Part shown: one piece after another, positions 1 through 10,168 of the stretch
Layout: each line of letters starts with the position of its first letter
Position numbering within the stretch: the first letter of the stretch is position 1
NCBI RefSeq assembly: GCF_018399035.1
Contig: NZ_CP073760.1
Coordinates: 372,001 to 436,000 of the forward strand
DNA length: 64,000 nucleotides
Direction: 5' to 3'
Origin: Thiocapsa sp.
Lineage (GTDB): Bacteria > Pseudomonadota > Gammaproteobacteria > Chromatiales > Chromatiaceae
Translations under genes and position numbers: made by a program
Notes under the pieces: generated by a model
What the model was told of the DNA's origin: nothing
The model's database searches: none
Seen by the model: only the letters and a program-made list of their open reading frames with translations

Positions 1-212
1 AAGAGGCCATCGACGAGCTCGAAAGCGCCTTCCGTTTCAACGATTCGGTCCTGCGCAACCTCATCGTTCGCCGCGACGATGCCGTGACGGAGCCCTCGCC
101 GTTGGTGAAGACCGGCGAGGAGCGCGAGCGCTCGGATGCACCCGAGGGCAGCAGCCGCCGGGACGATTCAGGTCGAAGCAGCAGCCCCGACAGCGACTCC
201 CAGAGCGACTAA
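1..212 (+). CDS. rpsF: 30S ribosomal protein S6, C-terminal part
   Basis: The window opens inside a reading frame whose first full codon is at position 3 and which ends with TAA at 210-212. The visible residues include [19 protein letters not shown] and [14 protein letters not shown], the usual end of bacterial S6, followed by an acidic, serine-rich tail of about 40 residues that is common and variable in this protein. S6 binds 16S rRNA as a heterodimer with S18, whose gene follows after 15 bases. The 5' part lies outside the window. Confidence 0.93.
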   Translation, partial: EAIDELESAFRFNDSVLRNLIVRRDDAVTEPSPLVKTGEERERSDAPEGSSRRDDSGRSSSPDSDSQSD

Positions 213-227
213 GACGAGAAGCCAGCC

Positions 228-464
228 ATGGAATCCAACAACTCACGTTTTTTCCGTCGTAAGCGCTACTGCCGCTTTACCGCCGAAGGCATCACCGAGA
301 TCGATTACAAGGATCTCAACCTGCTGAAGGCCTACGTCAGCGAGTCCGGCAAGATCGTCCCGAGCCGGATCACCGGGACCTCGGCGAAGTATCAGCGTCA
401 ATTGGCCCAAGCGGTCAAGCGCGCCCGTTATTTGGCGCTGCTTCCCTATACCGACGGCCACTGA
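228..464 (+). CDS. rpsR: 30S ribosomal protein S18
   Basis: A 78-residue protein of normal S18 length. It has the basic N-terminus with [10 protein letters not shown] and the conserved core [15 protein letters not shown] and [10 protein letters not shown], then [20 protein letters not shown]18 is an assembly and platform protein of the 30S subunit and partners S6. It lies in the order rpsF-rpsR-membrane protein-rplI-dnaB seen in many gammaproteobacteria. The start follows an AGACGAGAAG purine-rich stretch. Confidence 0.98.
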   Translation: MESNNSRFFRRKRYCRFTAEGITEIDYKDLNLLKAYVSESGKIVPSRITGTSAKYQRQLAQAVKRARYLALLPYTDGH

Positions 465-473
465 GCCGGCGAC

Positions 474-1409
474 ATGAAGGCGATTGCAGCCTTCGTGATG
501 CGCGGCCCGTCGCAGGCGGCGCTGGTCGCCGCCGTCACGGCCTTGTTGTCGATCCTGATTCCGCCGTTGGGTTTGTTCAGCGCCGGCTCGATCGGTTTGG
601 TGGCCCTGCGCAGCGGTCCTGTCTACGGCCTGATCGTCAGCGCGGTGGCGACCCTCGGGATGGGCGCCATCGCCTGGTTGGCGTTGGGCTCGCCCTTGCC
701 TGCGCTCGGCGTGCTGCTGATGCTTTGGGTGCCGATTCTGGCCCTGGCGCTGCTGCTGCGATATAGCCGCTCTTTGGCGTTGACGCTTCAAGTGGCAGGG
801 GCTTTGGGCATTCTGCTGATGCTCTCGGCCTACGCCCTGATGGGCGACCCGAGCGCAACCTGGCTGACGATCCTCGAGCCGTTCCGGGACGCGCTGGTGA
901 AGGACGGCGTGCTGGACGACGCGGCGAGTGCGGCCGTGTTCGCCGAGCTCGCGGGTTGGATGACCGGTGCATTCGCTGCGGCCCTGGTCGCGCAGTTGCT
1001 GTTCGGGCTCTTTATTGCGCGCTGGTGGCAGGCGCTGCTCTATAACCCCGGCGGGTTCGGCGAGGAATTTCGAGAGCTTCGGTTGGGCCGTGCATTCGGG
1101 GTCCTCGTGCTGCTGCTCTTGGCGCTTCTTCCCTTCGGCGACGGCGCGAGCCTCACGGCAAACCTGTTGTTGGTGCCGGGTGTCCTGCTCCTGTTTCAGG
1201 GTCTCGCGGTGGCCCATCAGGTGCGTGCGCTCAAGCAGGCACGTCAGGCGTGGTTGGTCGGACTCTATGTCCTGGTGGTGTTTTTCATGCCGCAGGTCCT
1301 GCTCCTGATCGCCTGCATCGGTTTGGTGGATATCTGGGCCGATATCCGGTCCCGAGTCGCTCCATCGGCGCGGCCGCCGGGTCCCGGCCCGAGCGGACCG
1401 GCGACCTGA
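474..1409 (+). CDS. DUF2232-type integral membrane protein
   Basis: A 311-residue, very hydrophobic protein with about eight predicted membrane segments, beginning at AALVAAVTALLSILIPPLG and ending with a short proline-rich cytoplasmic tail. It starts 9 bases after rpsR. DUF2232 (YybS-like) proteins occupy exactly this place between rpsR and rplI in many gammaproteobacteria. Their function is unknown; a transport role has been suggested from hydrophobicity only. Position plus topology make the family call fairly safe, but no catalytic motif is visible. Confidence 0.8.
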   Translation: MKAIAAFVMRGPSQAALVAAVTALLSILIPPLGLFSAGSIGLVALRSGPVYGLIVSAVATLGMGAIAWLALGSPLPALGVLLMLWVPILALALLLRYSRSLALTLQVAGALGILLMLSAYALMGDPSATWLTILEPFRDALVKDGVLDDAASAAVFAELAGWMTGAFAAALVAQLLFGLFIARWWQALLYNPGGFGEEFRELRLGRAFGVLVLLLLALLPFGDGASLTANLLLVPGVLLLFQGLAVAHQVRALKQARQAWLVGLYVLVVFFMPQVLLLIACIGLVDIWADIRSRVAPSARPPGPGPSGPAT

Positions 1410-1557
1410 CCCGCGCGGATTGACCGAAACCCTTTGGCCGATCGATCTCGACGGAATGGATCAGGTTGCGGCGCATGCGCCGCCCGTTCCGGATGATCAC
1501 CCGAGGATCAAGGGTGCATAACCCTGATCTCGACGAACTTTTGAGAGGAATACACAC

Positions 1558-2007
1558 GTGGAAGTCATCCTGCTGAAGAATGTCGGTCGCCTCGGTGCGC
1601 TCGGCGACAAGGTCAGTGTCCGATCGGGCTATGGCCGGAATTATTTGATCCCGTCCGGGTTTGCCGTGTCGGCGACCGACGCCAACCTCGAAGCCTTCGA
1701 GGCTCGGCGTGCCGAGCTCGAGCAGGTCGCAGAGGAACAATTGGCCGAGGCCCGTGCCCGCCGCGATCGTCTCGAAGGGATGAGCGTCACGATCGCGCGC
1801 CGTGCCGGCGAGCAGGGACGGCTGTTCGGCTCGGTCGGCACCGGCGACATCGCCGAGGCGGTGACCGCTGCCGGCTTCGCGCTGACCAAGCAGGAGATCA
1901 AGCTTTCGGGTGGGCCTTTCCGCGCTGCCGGCGAGTATGAGGTGACCCTGCACCTGCACCCCGAGGTCGATGCCGTCATCAAGGTCGACGTCGTTCCCGA
2001 GGACTGA
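1558..2007 (+). CDS. rplI: 50S ribosomal protein L9
   Basis: A 149-residue protein starting at a GTG after a GAGAGGAA Shine-Dalgarno. The N-terminal domain has MEVILLKNVGRLGALGD and the RSGYGRNYLIPSG signature; a long helical linker follows (about residues 42-75) and then a C-terminal domain ending in the beta-strand YEVTLHLHPEVDAVIKVDVV. L9 binds 23S rRNA near the L1 stalk and helps hold reading frame. It is separated from the DUF2232 gene by 148 bases and probably belongs to the same transcription unit. Confidence 0.97.
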   Translation: MEVILLKNVGRLGALGDKVSVRSGYGRNYLIPSGFAVSATDANLEAFEARRAELEQVAEEQLAEARARRDRLEGMSVTIARRAGEQGRLFGSVGTGDIAEAVTAAGFALTKQEIKLSGGPFRAAGEYEVTLHLHPEVDAVIKVDVVPED

Positions 2008-2155
2008 GACGCCCGTATCCTCATGGTCCGGCGGCATCTGTCCGCCGGATTCAAGGCGAGCCTCGCTCGGACCTGCCGGGCACGTCACGCGACTCGACTC
2101 GAAGGTCCGGCGAGACTCCCGCCCTTGCGCGAGTCATTCGGGCCGGGGGTAATCT

Positions 2156-3550
2156 ATGTTCGACTCGGATTCCCAAGGCCCTCCGGGCGCGGACTTCGAC
2201 GAGCTCCGCGTCCCGCCGCACAACATCCATGCCGAGCAATCCCTGCTCGGCGGTCTCATGCTGGACAACAGCACCTGGGACCGCATCGCCGACATGGTCA
2301 CCGAGCGTGACATCTATCGACGCGAGCACCGCCTGATCTTCCGGGCGATCGCCAAGCTCGCCGCCACAGATCAGCCCTTCGACGTCGTCACCCTTGCCGA
2401 GACCCTCGAGCGCACCGAGCAGCTCGAGGGTGCGGGCGGCTTGCCCTACCTCGGAACCATCATCAACGAGACGCCGAGCGCGGCCAACATCAAGGCCTAC
2501 GCCAAGATCGTCCGCCAGACCTCGGTGCTGCGCCAGATGATCGCTGCCGGCACCGACATCGCCGACAGCGGCTACAACCCCATGGGGCGGGATGCCTCCG
2601 AGCTGCTCGATGCGGCCGAGCGACGCGTCTTCGAGATCGCCGAGCAAGAGGCGCGCGGCGGGGGCGGGTTTCAACCCATCAAGACCTTGCTCGGGCGCGC
2701 AGTCGAGCGCATCGACGCACTCTATCAGCGCGACGAGCCCATCACGGGTCTGGCGACCGGCTTCACCGACTTCGACATGATGACCTCGGGGCTGCAGCCC
2801 GCGGATCTCATCATCGTGGCGGGACGGCCGTCCATGGGCAAGACCTCGTTCGCCATGAACATGGCCGAGCATGTGGCCATCCAATCCAAGCGCCCGGTGG
2901 CGGTCTTCAGCATGGAGATGCCCGGCGACTCGCTGGCGATGCGGATGATGTCCTCGCTCGGGCGCATCGATCAGCACCGCGTCCGCACCGGACGGCTCGA
3001 AGACGACGAATGGCCGCGCCTGACCTCGGCGGTCAACATCCTGGCCGGCGCATCCCTGTTCATCGACGACACGCCGGCTCTCTCGCCGACCGAGGTCCGG
3101 GCGCGTGCGCGACGTCTCAAACGCGATCAAGACGACCTGGGTCTGATCGTTCTGGACTACATCCAGCTCATGCAGGCCCCCGGTGTCGGCGAGAATCGGG
3201 CGACCGAGATCTCTGCGATTTCGCGCTCGCTCAAGGCACTCGCCAAGGAGCTCAACGTCCCGGTCATCGCACTTTCGCAGCTCAATCGCAGTCTCGAGCA
3301 ACGGCCGAACAAGCGGCCCGTGATGTCGGATCTGCGTGAATCGGGCGCTATCGAGCAGGATGCAGACCTCATCGTCTTCATCTATCGCGATGAGGTCTAT
3401 CACGAGGACACGAAGGACAAGGGTGTCGCCGAGATCATCATCGCCAAGCAGCGCAACGGACCCATCGGAACCACCCGCCTGACCTTTCTCGGCAAATACA
3501 CCAAGTTCGAGAACTATATCGGCAATTATTACGGCGAGGGCGGAGACTGA
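2156..3550 (+). CDS. dnaB: Replicative DNA helicase DnaB
   Basis: A 464-residue protein of usual DnaB length. The N-terminal helical domain (about 15-120) contains PPHNIHAEQSLLGGLM. The RecA-like helicase domain carries Walker A AGRPSMGKT near residue 222, the Walker B region LGLIVLDYIQLM, and motif H4 SDLRESGAIEQDADLI. DnaB is the hexameric 5'-3' helicase at the replication fork. The start follows GGGGGTAATCT. It lies 148 bases after rplI, as in related genomes. No intein is present. Confidence 0.98.
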   Translation: MFDSDSQGPPGADFDELRVPPHNIHAEQSLLGGLMLDNSTWDRIADMVTERDIYRREHRLIFRAIAKLAATDQPFDVVTLAETLERTEQLEGAGGLPYLGTIINETPSAANIKAYAKIVRQTSVLRQMIAAGTDIADSGYNPMGRDASELLDAAERRVFEIAEQEARGGGGFQPIKTLLGRAVERIDALYQRDEPITGLATGFTDFDMMTSGLQPADLIIVAGRPSMGKTSFAMNMAEHVAIQSKRPVAVFSMEMPGDSLAMRMMSSLGRIDQHRVRTGRLEDDEWPRLTSAVNILAGASLFIDDTPALSPTEVRARARRLKRDQDDLGLIVLDYIQLMQAPGVGENRATEISAISRSLKALAKELNVPVIALSQLNRSLEQRPNKRPVMSDLRESGAIEQDADLIVFIYRDEVYHEDTKDKGVAEIIIAKQRNGPIGTTRLTFLGKYTKFENYIGNYYGEGGD

Positions 3551-3584
3551 GCCCTCGGGGACGATTCCCAAACAACCGAGAGAC

Positions 3585-3617
3585 GTAGGATGGGTAGAGC
3601 GAGAGCGAAACCCATCC
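3585..3617. repeat. REP-type palindrome (GTAGGATGGGTAGAGC family)
   Basis: An imperfect palindrome with arms GGATGGGTAGAGCG and CGAAACCCATCC about 35 bases after dnaB. The same family recurs at 17081, 17851, 17977, 32284-32475, 37915, 55262-55397 and 56077-56318, the last two sets on either side of a RAYT gene. Confidence 0.85.
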
Positions 3618-3686
3618 AGCCCGCGCAAGGGCATCGGACTGAAACCTTATCCCGCAGCGACGCGTTGGCCTTGCGTAAAACGGTCG

Positions 3687-3718
3687 GTAGGGTGGACGAG
3701 CGAGAGCGAAGTCCACCG
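3687..3718. repeat. Diverged REP-like palindrome (GGGTGGACGAGCG variant)
   Basis: Arms GGGTGGACGAGCG and CGAAGTCCACC form a variant of the neighbouring REP with the GGATGGGT arm replaced by GGGTGGAC. Related GGTGGACT sequence follows at about 3735 and again at the very end of the window (63970-64000). The rest of 3718-3827 shows no gene. Confidence 0.6.
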
Positions 3719-3827
3719 CGCCCCGCGCCGGCGTTGGTGGACTGCGCCTCTCCACCCTGCCGCTCCGATCAGCAACGTGGCTGGGTTTAGGGACAAGGCC
3801 GACGCGTTGAATCGCACTGCCGCAGGG

Positions 3828-4688
3828 TCATCGCCCGCGCATCACCTTGTCCAAGGCGACGCGGGCGCGATTGCTCGGCACCGCGAACCCGATCCCCACA
3901 TTGCCCCCGCTCGGGCCGATGAGTGCGGTGTTGATGCCGACGACCTCGCCGGCGAGGTTGATCAAGGGGCCTCCCGAGTTGCCTGGATTGATGGAGGCGT
4001 CGGTTTGGATCAGCTCGCCGAGCCGGTTTCCGGCGATCCCGCTGCGCCCGACGGCGCTCACGATGCCGGAGGTGACGGTCTGGCCCAATCCGAACGGATT
4101 GCCGATGGCGATGACGAAGTCGCCGACCTCCAGTCGATTGGAGTCGCCGAGCTTGAGCGCGCGCACGTCGACCGGCGGAATCTCCAGGATGGCGACGTCC
4201 GAGGCGGCGTCCGAACCCAGTCGCCGCGCGCGAAAGGTGCGCCTGTCCTTGAGCGTGATCTGGATCTCGGTCGCGTTGCGCAGCAGATGATCGTTCGTCA
4301 TCACATAGCCGCGCGCGGCATCGACGATGATCCCGGAGCCCACGCTCTGGCGTTGCTCGATCTCTCCCTCCTCGGGCGCGGGTAGACCGAAGCGATCGAG
4401 GAAACGGCGGAATTCCGGATCACGCAGGAAGGGATGGTCCTCCATCGGCACCTCGGACTTCACCGAGATGTTCACCACCGCCGGGGTCACCCGGCGCATC
4501 AGGGGTGCCAGCGACGGGAAACCCGCGGTGCCGAGGGTCGGGGCGCCTGCGATCGCGGCCGGCAGGCCCGCTTCGCGTTCGGCGGTCGGCGCGATCGCGC
4601 AACCGGTCGCGAGCAGTGCGACAAGCGCCGAGGCCGCGATCGAACCCGTTCGGCGCCGGGGCGCAGTCGCAGCGGTCGAACAATTCAC
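3828..4688 (-). CDS. HtrA/DegP-like serine protease without PDZ domain, probable lipoprotein
   Basis: A 286-residue trypsin-like protease for the cell envelope. The N-terminus has a hydrophobic stretch ending ALLATGC with Cys30 as a possible lipidation site (the -3 residue is Ala, so the lipobox is imperfect). The catalytic triad is readable as His134 (VMTNDHLL), Asp164 (SDVAIL) and Ser238 (NPGNSGGPL). The chain stops just after the protease fold (GIGFAVPSNRARVALDKV), where DegP and DegS continue into PDZ domains. None of the frames downstream of the stop encodes a PDZ remnant, so this looks like a genuine short form. HtrA-family proteases degrade or sense misfolded envelope proteins; how this one is regulated without PDZ is unknown. 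Confidence 0.85.
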   Translation of the reverse strand: MNCSTAATAPRRRTGSIAASALVALLATGCAIAPTAEREAGLPAAIAGAPTLGTAGFPSLAPLMRRVTPAVVNISVKSEVPMEDHPFLRDPEFRRFLDRFGLPAPEEGEIEQRQSVGSGIIVDAARGYVMTNDHLLRNATEIQITLKDRRTFRARRLGSDAASDVAILEIPPVDVRALKLGDSNRLEVGDFVIAIGNPFGLGQTVTSGIVSAVGRSGIAGNRLGELIQTDASINPGNSGGPLINLAGEVVGINTALIGPSGGNVGIGFAVPSNRARVALDKVMRGR

Positions 4689-4735
4689 GGTGAGCTCCCG
4701 ATGGTCGGTGCGAAGAGGCGGGCGAGGTCGAACGC

Positions 4736-5959
4736 TCAGCGTGCCAAGCTGCTGGCGACACGTTGTCTGATGGCGCCGTCGACCGGCTCGTTGATCAACA
4801 GGGCGAAGGGTTCCCAGCTCGCGCCGCGGCGGACATAGCCGGCATAGGTGCTGACGCCGCGCAAGGTGCCGGTCTTGGCACGCACGGAGGGGTTACCGTT
4901 CTGCCGGGGCATCAGATCCCGATAGGGCTCGAAGGTGTCGAGCAGCTCCACGAGTTGGCGGGCGCTGAGCCGATTGGCGCGCGAGAGACCGGCGCCGTCG
5001 TCGATCGTGAAATCGCGCCAGGCAAAGCGCTTGCGCGAGAAGTCGGTCATAGCGCGTTTCGCGCCGGTCATGTTGACCTGCCCCGTGCCTTTCGGATCGG
5101 CCAGTCGCAGGAAGAGCGCATTGGCGATGAAGTTGTTGGAGTACTCGAGCATCGGCGAGACCATCTCGGCGAGGGTGCGGCTGTTGGCGTGGCGGTAGAT
5201 GCGCTTGGCGTCGCGCGGCATGGGCGCGATGCGTTGCTGCTCGCCGACCTGGATGCCGGCGCCTTCGAGCTTGGCGGCGAGGAGCTCGCCGAAATAGTGC
5301 AGCGCCTTATCGCGCTCTCGCAGATTCACGCGTTGTTTTCCGGCGGCCCCGGCCATGCCGAAGCGCCGCGCCGAGTCGGTCAGCGGGGTCTGCGGCTCGG
5401 CGCTCTTGATGCTGTCGCCGGTGCGAATCAGGTTCACGGTGTTGAAGTTGGCCGCCAAGGCGGTGACGGGCGCGTCGTAGGGGTTGTCGGTCGAGGAGCG
5501 CCCGGCGATCTCGACATCCGGGCTGAAGAAGCTGTCGTCGAGTCCGATGCCGGTGATCCGGCGCGGACCCTTGGCCGCGAGCACGCTCACGACCTTGTCG
5601 AGCTCTTCCGAGACCAGATAGGGGTCGGCAGAGCCCTTGACCCAGAGCCAGCCGGCGTCGTCCATGTAGAAGTCGGTCTCGAAGCGATGGTTGCGTCCCC
5701 AGGTCTCGAGCGCGGCGAATGCGGTCAGCACCTTCATGGTCGAGGCCGGGATGCGCGGTGTCTCGGCGCGGGTCGCGATCAGGTCACGGCCGTTCTCCTG
5801 AAGCAGCAGGCTCGCCTGCGGAAGGGCCCGGACTTGGGCCACCGGATCCGCCAGTGCCGTCGGCGCGGCGAGGATGGCGGCGAGCAGGATCGTGACCAGG
5901 GCAAGGGTCTTCGAGTTGGGGCGACTGCGGCTTTGGGACGGCATCAAAAGGGCGATCAT
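4736..5959 (-). CDS. dacB: D-alanyl-D-alanine carboxypeptidase/endopeptidase, PBP4 type
   Basis: Peptidase S13 family enzyme that trims or cleaves peptidoglycan cross-links in the periplasm. A signal peptide (TLALVTILLAAILAAPTALA) precedes the three penicillin-binding motifs: SxxK as STMK in PASTMKVLTAF, SxN as SNN in EYSNNFIANALF, and KTG in RAKTGTLRGVSTYAGY. The start is uncertain: ATG 5959 is preceded by GGATCCGGA; ATG 5944 gives a more classical signal peptide, and an upstream ATG/GTG-type start reaches 6004. At about 400 residues it is shorter than E. coli PBP4. The gene follows bioD on the same strand but is functionally unrelated. Confidence 0.9.
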   Translation of the reverse strand: MIALLMPSQSRSRPNSKTLALVTILLAAILAAPTALADPVAQVRALPQASLLLQENGRDLIATRAETPRIPASTMKVLTAFAALETWGRNHRFETDFYMDDAGWLWVKGSADPYLVSEELDKVVSVLAAKGPRRITGIGLDDSFFSPDVEIAGRSSTDNPYDAPVTALAANFNTVNLIRTGDSIKSAEPQTPLTDSARRFGMAGAAGKQRVNLRERDKALHYFGELLAAKLEGAGIQVGEQQRIAPMPRDAKRIYRHANSRTLAEMVSPMLEYSNNFIANALFLRLADPKGTGQVNMTGAKRAMTDFSRKRFAWRDFTIDDGAGLSRANRLSARQLVELLDTFEPYRDLMPRQNGNPSVRAKTGTLRGVSTYAGYVRRGASWEPFALLINEPVDGAIRQRVASSLAR

Positions 5960-6024
5960 TCCGGATCCAATGTGGTGAGAAGCACGCGAGGTGCCGAGCC
6001 CCAAGAATAGCCGACTACGCCGGT

Positions 6025-6896
<872 letters not shown>

Positions 6897-6918
6897 AGTA
6901 TTAAAAAATATAAAATTT

Positions 6919-7062
6919 TAAACCGCGTCCCCCGCTAAGGGTCGTGGATTCACCAAACTTCGAACTCACTCGAAAGTGAGCATCTCGCTCTGGACGCGGT
7001 TTAGGTACCCACCAAGCGTCGAGCTCGCTCGAAAGTCAGCATCTCGCTCTGGACGCGGTTTA
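6919..7062. repeat. TAAACCGCG element copy 2 plus a tandem right-half duplication
   Basis: An 85-bp unit (6919-7003) runs from TAAACCGCGTCC to GGACGCGGTTTA. Its right half, with GCTCGCTCGAAAGT and CATCTCGCTCTGGACG, is repeated at once to 7062. Together with copy 1 this fills most of the bioC-bioD gap; no gene is visible in 6793-7069. Confidence 0.85.
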
Positions 7063-7069
7063 GGTGGGG

Positions 7070-7987
7070 TCAGCCACCGGTCTTGACGGCGCGATCCGCG
7101 GGCGAGGTCGCGCGGCGGCGATGTCCGATGGCGCTTAAGGGGACGGCGATGCCTCCCTGCGCGGGTTTTTGCTCCGGCACCCAGGCATGGCCGTAGACGA
7201 CCTCGTAGCTGGCCGGGAGTCGACCGTCGCTGCGGTGAATCTCGTAGGCCGCGTCCAAGGCCGCGATCCGGGCACGCCCCGTGAGACCGCGCGGGCGTGC
7301 GGCGGTTGCGTTGCCCGCGCCCAGGATCTTGAGGTCCTGCATCAGCTCGCGGACGGCGGGGTAGGTCAGGGTCATCCGCTCGGTGTCCATCACCGGGTCG
7401 GCAAAGCGGGCGCGCACCAAGGCATCGCCGACGTCGTGCATGTCGAGAAAGGGGCTCACGTGCGAGGCGCCGTCGACCCGCGCCCAGGCTTGCCGCAGCT
7501 CCTTCAAGGTATCGGGTCCGAAGGTGCTGAACATCAGGAGTCCGCCCGGACGCAGAACGCGCAGACACTCGGCGAAGGTGCGATCGAGATCGTTGCACCA
7601 CTGAAAGGTGGCGTTCGAGACGATGAGATCGACCGCGCCGTCGGCAAGCGGAAGCGATTCGGCATCCGCACAAACGCACAGCGGCCGCCGGAGCCAGCCA
7701 CCGCGCCGGCGCGCCTGCAACAGCATGCCGTGCGCGAAGTCCAGTGCGATGACCCGCGCCTTGCGATAACGCCGATGCAGCGCATCGACGGCATAGCCGG
7801 TGCCCGCCCCGAGATCGAGTACGCGCTCGGGTTCGAGACGCACGTAATCGAGGCGTTCCAGCAGCCGGTCGGCGATCTCGCGCTGGAGCACGGCGACGCT
7901 GTCGTAGCGCTCCGCGGCCTGCTCGAAATTGCGCCGGGCCCGACCTTTGTCGATGCGAAGGTCGATGGGTGGGTCGATCGGATTCAT
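7070..7987 (-). CDS. bioC: Malonyl-ACP O-methyltransferase BioC
   Basis: A 305-residue class I SAM-dependent methyltransferase that starts pimeloyl synthesis by methylating malonyl-ACP. Motif I is VLDLGAGTGYAV near residue 57; LIVSNATFQWCNDL is typical of BioC, as is the N-terminal DKGRARRNFEQAAERYD. It overlaps bioH by 4 bases (ATGA), which implies translational coupling. The C-terminal 45 residues past the core are basic and variable. Its stop lies 7 bases before a TAAACCGCG element. Confidence 0.95.
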   Translation of the reverse strand: MNPIDPPIDLRIDKGRARRNFEQAAERYDSVAVLQREIADRLLERLDYVRLEPERVLDLGAGTGYAVDALHRRYRKARVIALDFAHGMLLQARRRGGWLRRPLCVCADAESLPLADGAVDLIVSNATFQWCNDLDRTFAECLRVLRPGGLLMFSTFGPDTLKELRQAWARVDGASHVSPFLDMHDVGDALVRARFADPVMDTERMTLTYPAVRELMQDLKILGAGNATAARPRGLTGRARIAALDAAYEIHRSDGRLPASYEVVYGHAWVPEQKPAQGGIAVPLSAIGHRRRATSPADRAVKTGG

Positions 7988-8796
7988 GGCGTGGGCCGAT
8001 CCTCGCTCGGACCTGCCACGGGATCTTCGGTCCGGGTCAGGAAGGTCCGAACGATCTCGCGGGTGCGATGCGGATGCGAGAGGTGCGGCGCGTGGGCGGC
8101 ACCCTGGACGACGGCAGTGAGTGCACCCGGCATCAGGATCTCGACACGCTCGGCGACGGCCGGGGGTACGAGTACGTCATGGCTGCCGAAGATCCAAAGC
8201 GTCGGACAGCGGATGTCCGGGAGCCGGCCGCGCATGTCTTCGTCGCGCAGGATGTCCAGGCCGATCGAGAGCGCATCCGGGTCCGGCTGGGGCCGCTCGG
8301 CGATGCGTCGGCGCAGGCCCCGCAGGGTCGCGCGCGCGTCGTCGCTGCCGCGCAACTGGAGTGCGAGGAAGCGCGCGAGTGTCTCGTCGGGATCGGCGAG
8401 CAAACCGGCATGGAACTGGTCGAGCGTCTCGGGCAGCATCGCCGGCATCCAGTCCGCCGCGCGCACGAAACGGGGCGTGCCGGTCATCAGGATCAACCCT
8501 TCGACGCGCTTGGGTGAGCGTACCGCCGCCGCCAGGGCGACCAATGCGCCGAGCGACCAGCCGAGCCAGATCGCGCGCTCCGGCGCGGCCTCCAGACAGG
8601 CGTCGGCCCAGGACCAGAGGTCGCCGAGTCGCGGCGAGAAGGGGCGGTCGCCGTGGCCGGGCAGGTCGATGGGGCAGGGGACGATGCCGGGCGGGAGATC
8701 GTCGGCGAGAGGTTCCCAGACGGCGCTGTTCATCCCCCAGCCATGGAGCAGAACCAGGTGGCGGTCGGTGTCTTTTGCGTCCTTTGTGTCGTGCAT
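7984..8796 (-). CDS. bioH: Pimeloyl-ACP methyl ester carboxylesterase BioH
   Basis: An alpha/beta hydrolase of 270 residues that removes the methyl ester and ends the BioC-started cycle. The oxyanion motif LLHGWGMNSAVW is at the N-terminus. The nucleophile elbow is GWSLGAL (Ser81); the acid is in FGSHDVLVP and the base in GAAHAPHLSHP. It is followed by bioC with an ATGA overlap and preceded by bioF after 174 bases in which no further gene is seen. Length and gene order support the call. Confidence 0.95.
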   Translation of the reverse strand: MHDTKDAKDTDRHLVLLHGWGMNSAVWEPLADDLPPGIVPCPIDLPGHGDRPFSPRLGDLWSWADACLEAAPERAIWLGWSLGALVALAAAVRSPKRVEGLILMTGTPRFVRAADWMPAMLPETLDQFHAGLLADPDETLARFLALQLRGSDDARATLRGLRRRIAERPQPDPDALSIGLDILRDEDMRGRLPDIRCPTLWIFGSHDVLVPPAVAERVEILMPGALTAVVQGAAHAPHLSHPHRTREIVRTFLTRTEDPVAGPSEDRPTP

Positions 8797-8970
8797 TCGG
8801 TGTCGGGTCGTCAGTGGTTAACACGCGGGTTGGATGGGGCCCGCGTGGTTCGGCGTTAGATCTTAACGCAATGCATCGACGGGGGCCGCAACCCGACGTC
8901 GGCATGCCAACGAGAGGCTGAATGTCGGATGACGCTGCGCTGATCCGATCGACGGCTTCCGGCCTCCGGT

Positions 8971-10134
8971 TTAGTCGCTCGGCGCCACGGGTTGTAGGGC
9001 TGCGAGTGCGTCGAGCAGGCGGTCCACCATCGTCTCGGTATGCGCGGCCGACAGACAGACCCGCAGACGTGCGCTGCCCTCCGGTACTGTGGGCGGGCGG
9101 ATGGCGCCGACGAGGATCCCGCGGGTCTCCAGCTCCCCGGCCCACGCCAACGCCTGATGACTGCTCCCGGCGATCAGCGGCTGGATGGGCGTCGGCGATT
9201 CGGACAACGGCAGATCGAGCTGGTTCGCACCGGCCCGGAGTCGGGCGATCAGGGCCTGCAGGTGCTCGCGTCGCCAGTCCTCGCGACGGGCGAGGGCGAG
9301 GCTCGTGCGTGCCGCCTCCGCAAGGGCCGGGGGTGTTGCGGTGGTGTAGATGTAGCTTCGCGCACGCTGGATCAGGGTCTCGATCAGGTCATCCGAGCCG
9401 GCCACGAAGGCGCCGAAGGTGCCGAACGCCTTGCCCAGGGTACCCATCAGGATCGGCACCTGCTCGGCGCCGAGACCGAAATGATCGAGCGTGCCGCGCC
9501 CCTCGCGCCCCAGCACCCCGAGACCGTGGGCATCATCGACCAGGAGCCGGGCGCCCGCGCGGCGTGCGATCAGGGCGAGCGCGGGCAAGGGGGCGAGGTC
9601 GCCGTCCATGCTGAAGACGCCGTCGGTGGCGATCATCCGCGTGTCTCGGTCGCCGATCAGACGGTCGAGCTCGGCCGCATCGGCGTGCGGATAACGTCGC
9701 AGCGTCGCGCGCGAGAGGAGCGCGCCGTCGAGCAGCGAGGCGTGATTGAGCCGGTCCTGCCAGAGTGTGTCGCCCCGGCCGGTCAGGGCCGACATGATCC
9801 CCAGGTTCGCCATGTAGCCGGTCGAGAAGAGGAGCGCACGGGGCCGTCCGCTGAAGTCGGCCAGCTCCTCTTCCAAGGCATGATGGGCGGCGCTGTGTCC
9901 GTTGACCAGATGGGCGGCGCCGCTGCCGACGCCCCAACGCTCCGCCCCGTGTCGCAACGCCGCGATGACCTCGGGGTGATTGGCGAGCCCCAGGTAGTCG
10001 TTGCTGCAGAAGCTCAGCATGGGGCGGCCGTCCACGATGGCCTCCGGCTGCTGCGGGCGGTCCTGCACGCGGCGGCGCCGATAGAGCCCCGCGGTTCGCA
10101 GGCGATCGAGCGCCTGATCGAGGTCGGGGGTCAT
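8971..10134 (-). CDS. bioF: 8-amino-7-oxononanoate synthase
   Basis: A PLP-dependent alpha-oxoamine synthase, 387 residues, condensing pimeloyl-ACP with alanine. Visible motifs are [14 protein letters not shown], the ring-stacking region [25 protein letters not shown] and the lysine-bearing [15 protein letters not shown]. It precedes bioH, bioC and bioD on the minus strand. bioA and bioB are not in the window. The stop TAA is itself the start of TAAACCGGAGGCCGG, a small hairpin resembling the end of the dispersed TAAACCGCG element. Confidence 0.96.
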   Translation of the reverse strand: MTPDLDQALDRLRTAGLYRRRRVQDRPQQPEAIVDGRPMLSFCSNDYLGLANHPEVIAALRHGAERWGVGSGAAHLVNGHSAAHHALEEELADFSGRPRALLFSTGYMANLGIMSALTGRGDTLWQDRLNHASLLDGALLSRATLRRYPHADAAELDRLIGDRDTRMIATDGVFSMDGDLAPLPALALIARRAGARLLVDDAHGLGVLGREGRGTLDHFGLGAEQVPILMGTLGKAFGTFGAFVAGSDDLIETLIQRARSYIYTTATPPALAEAARTSLALARREDWRREHLQALIARLRAGANQLDLPLSESPTPIQPLIAGSSHQALAWAGELETRGILVGAIRPPTVPEGSARLRVCLSAAHTETMVDRLLDALAALQPVAPSD

Positions 10135-10168
10135 GGCCTACGCATCGGCTGCGTTCCGGCTCGGGCGA

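Noticed and set aside
243..1217. Long minus-strand frame opposite rpsR and DUF2232
   Set aside because: Gln/Arg/His-rich antisense of GC-rich coding DNA; the plus-strand genes are clear.
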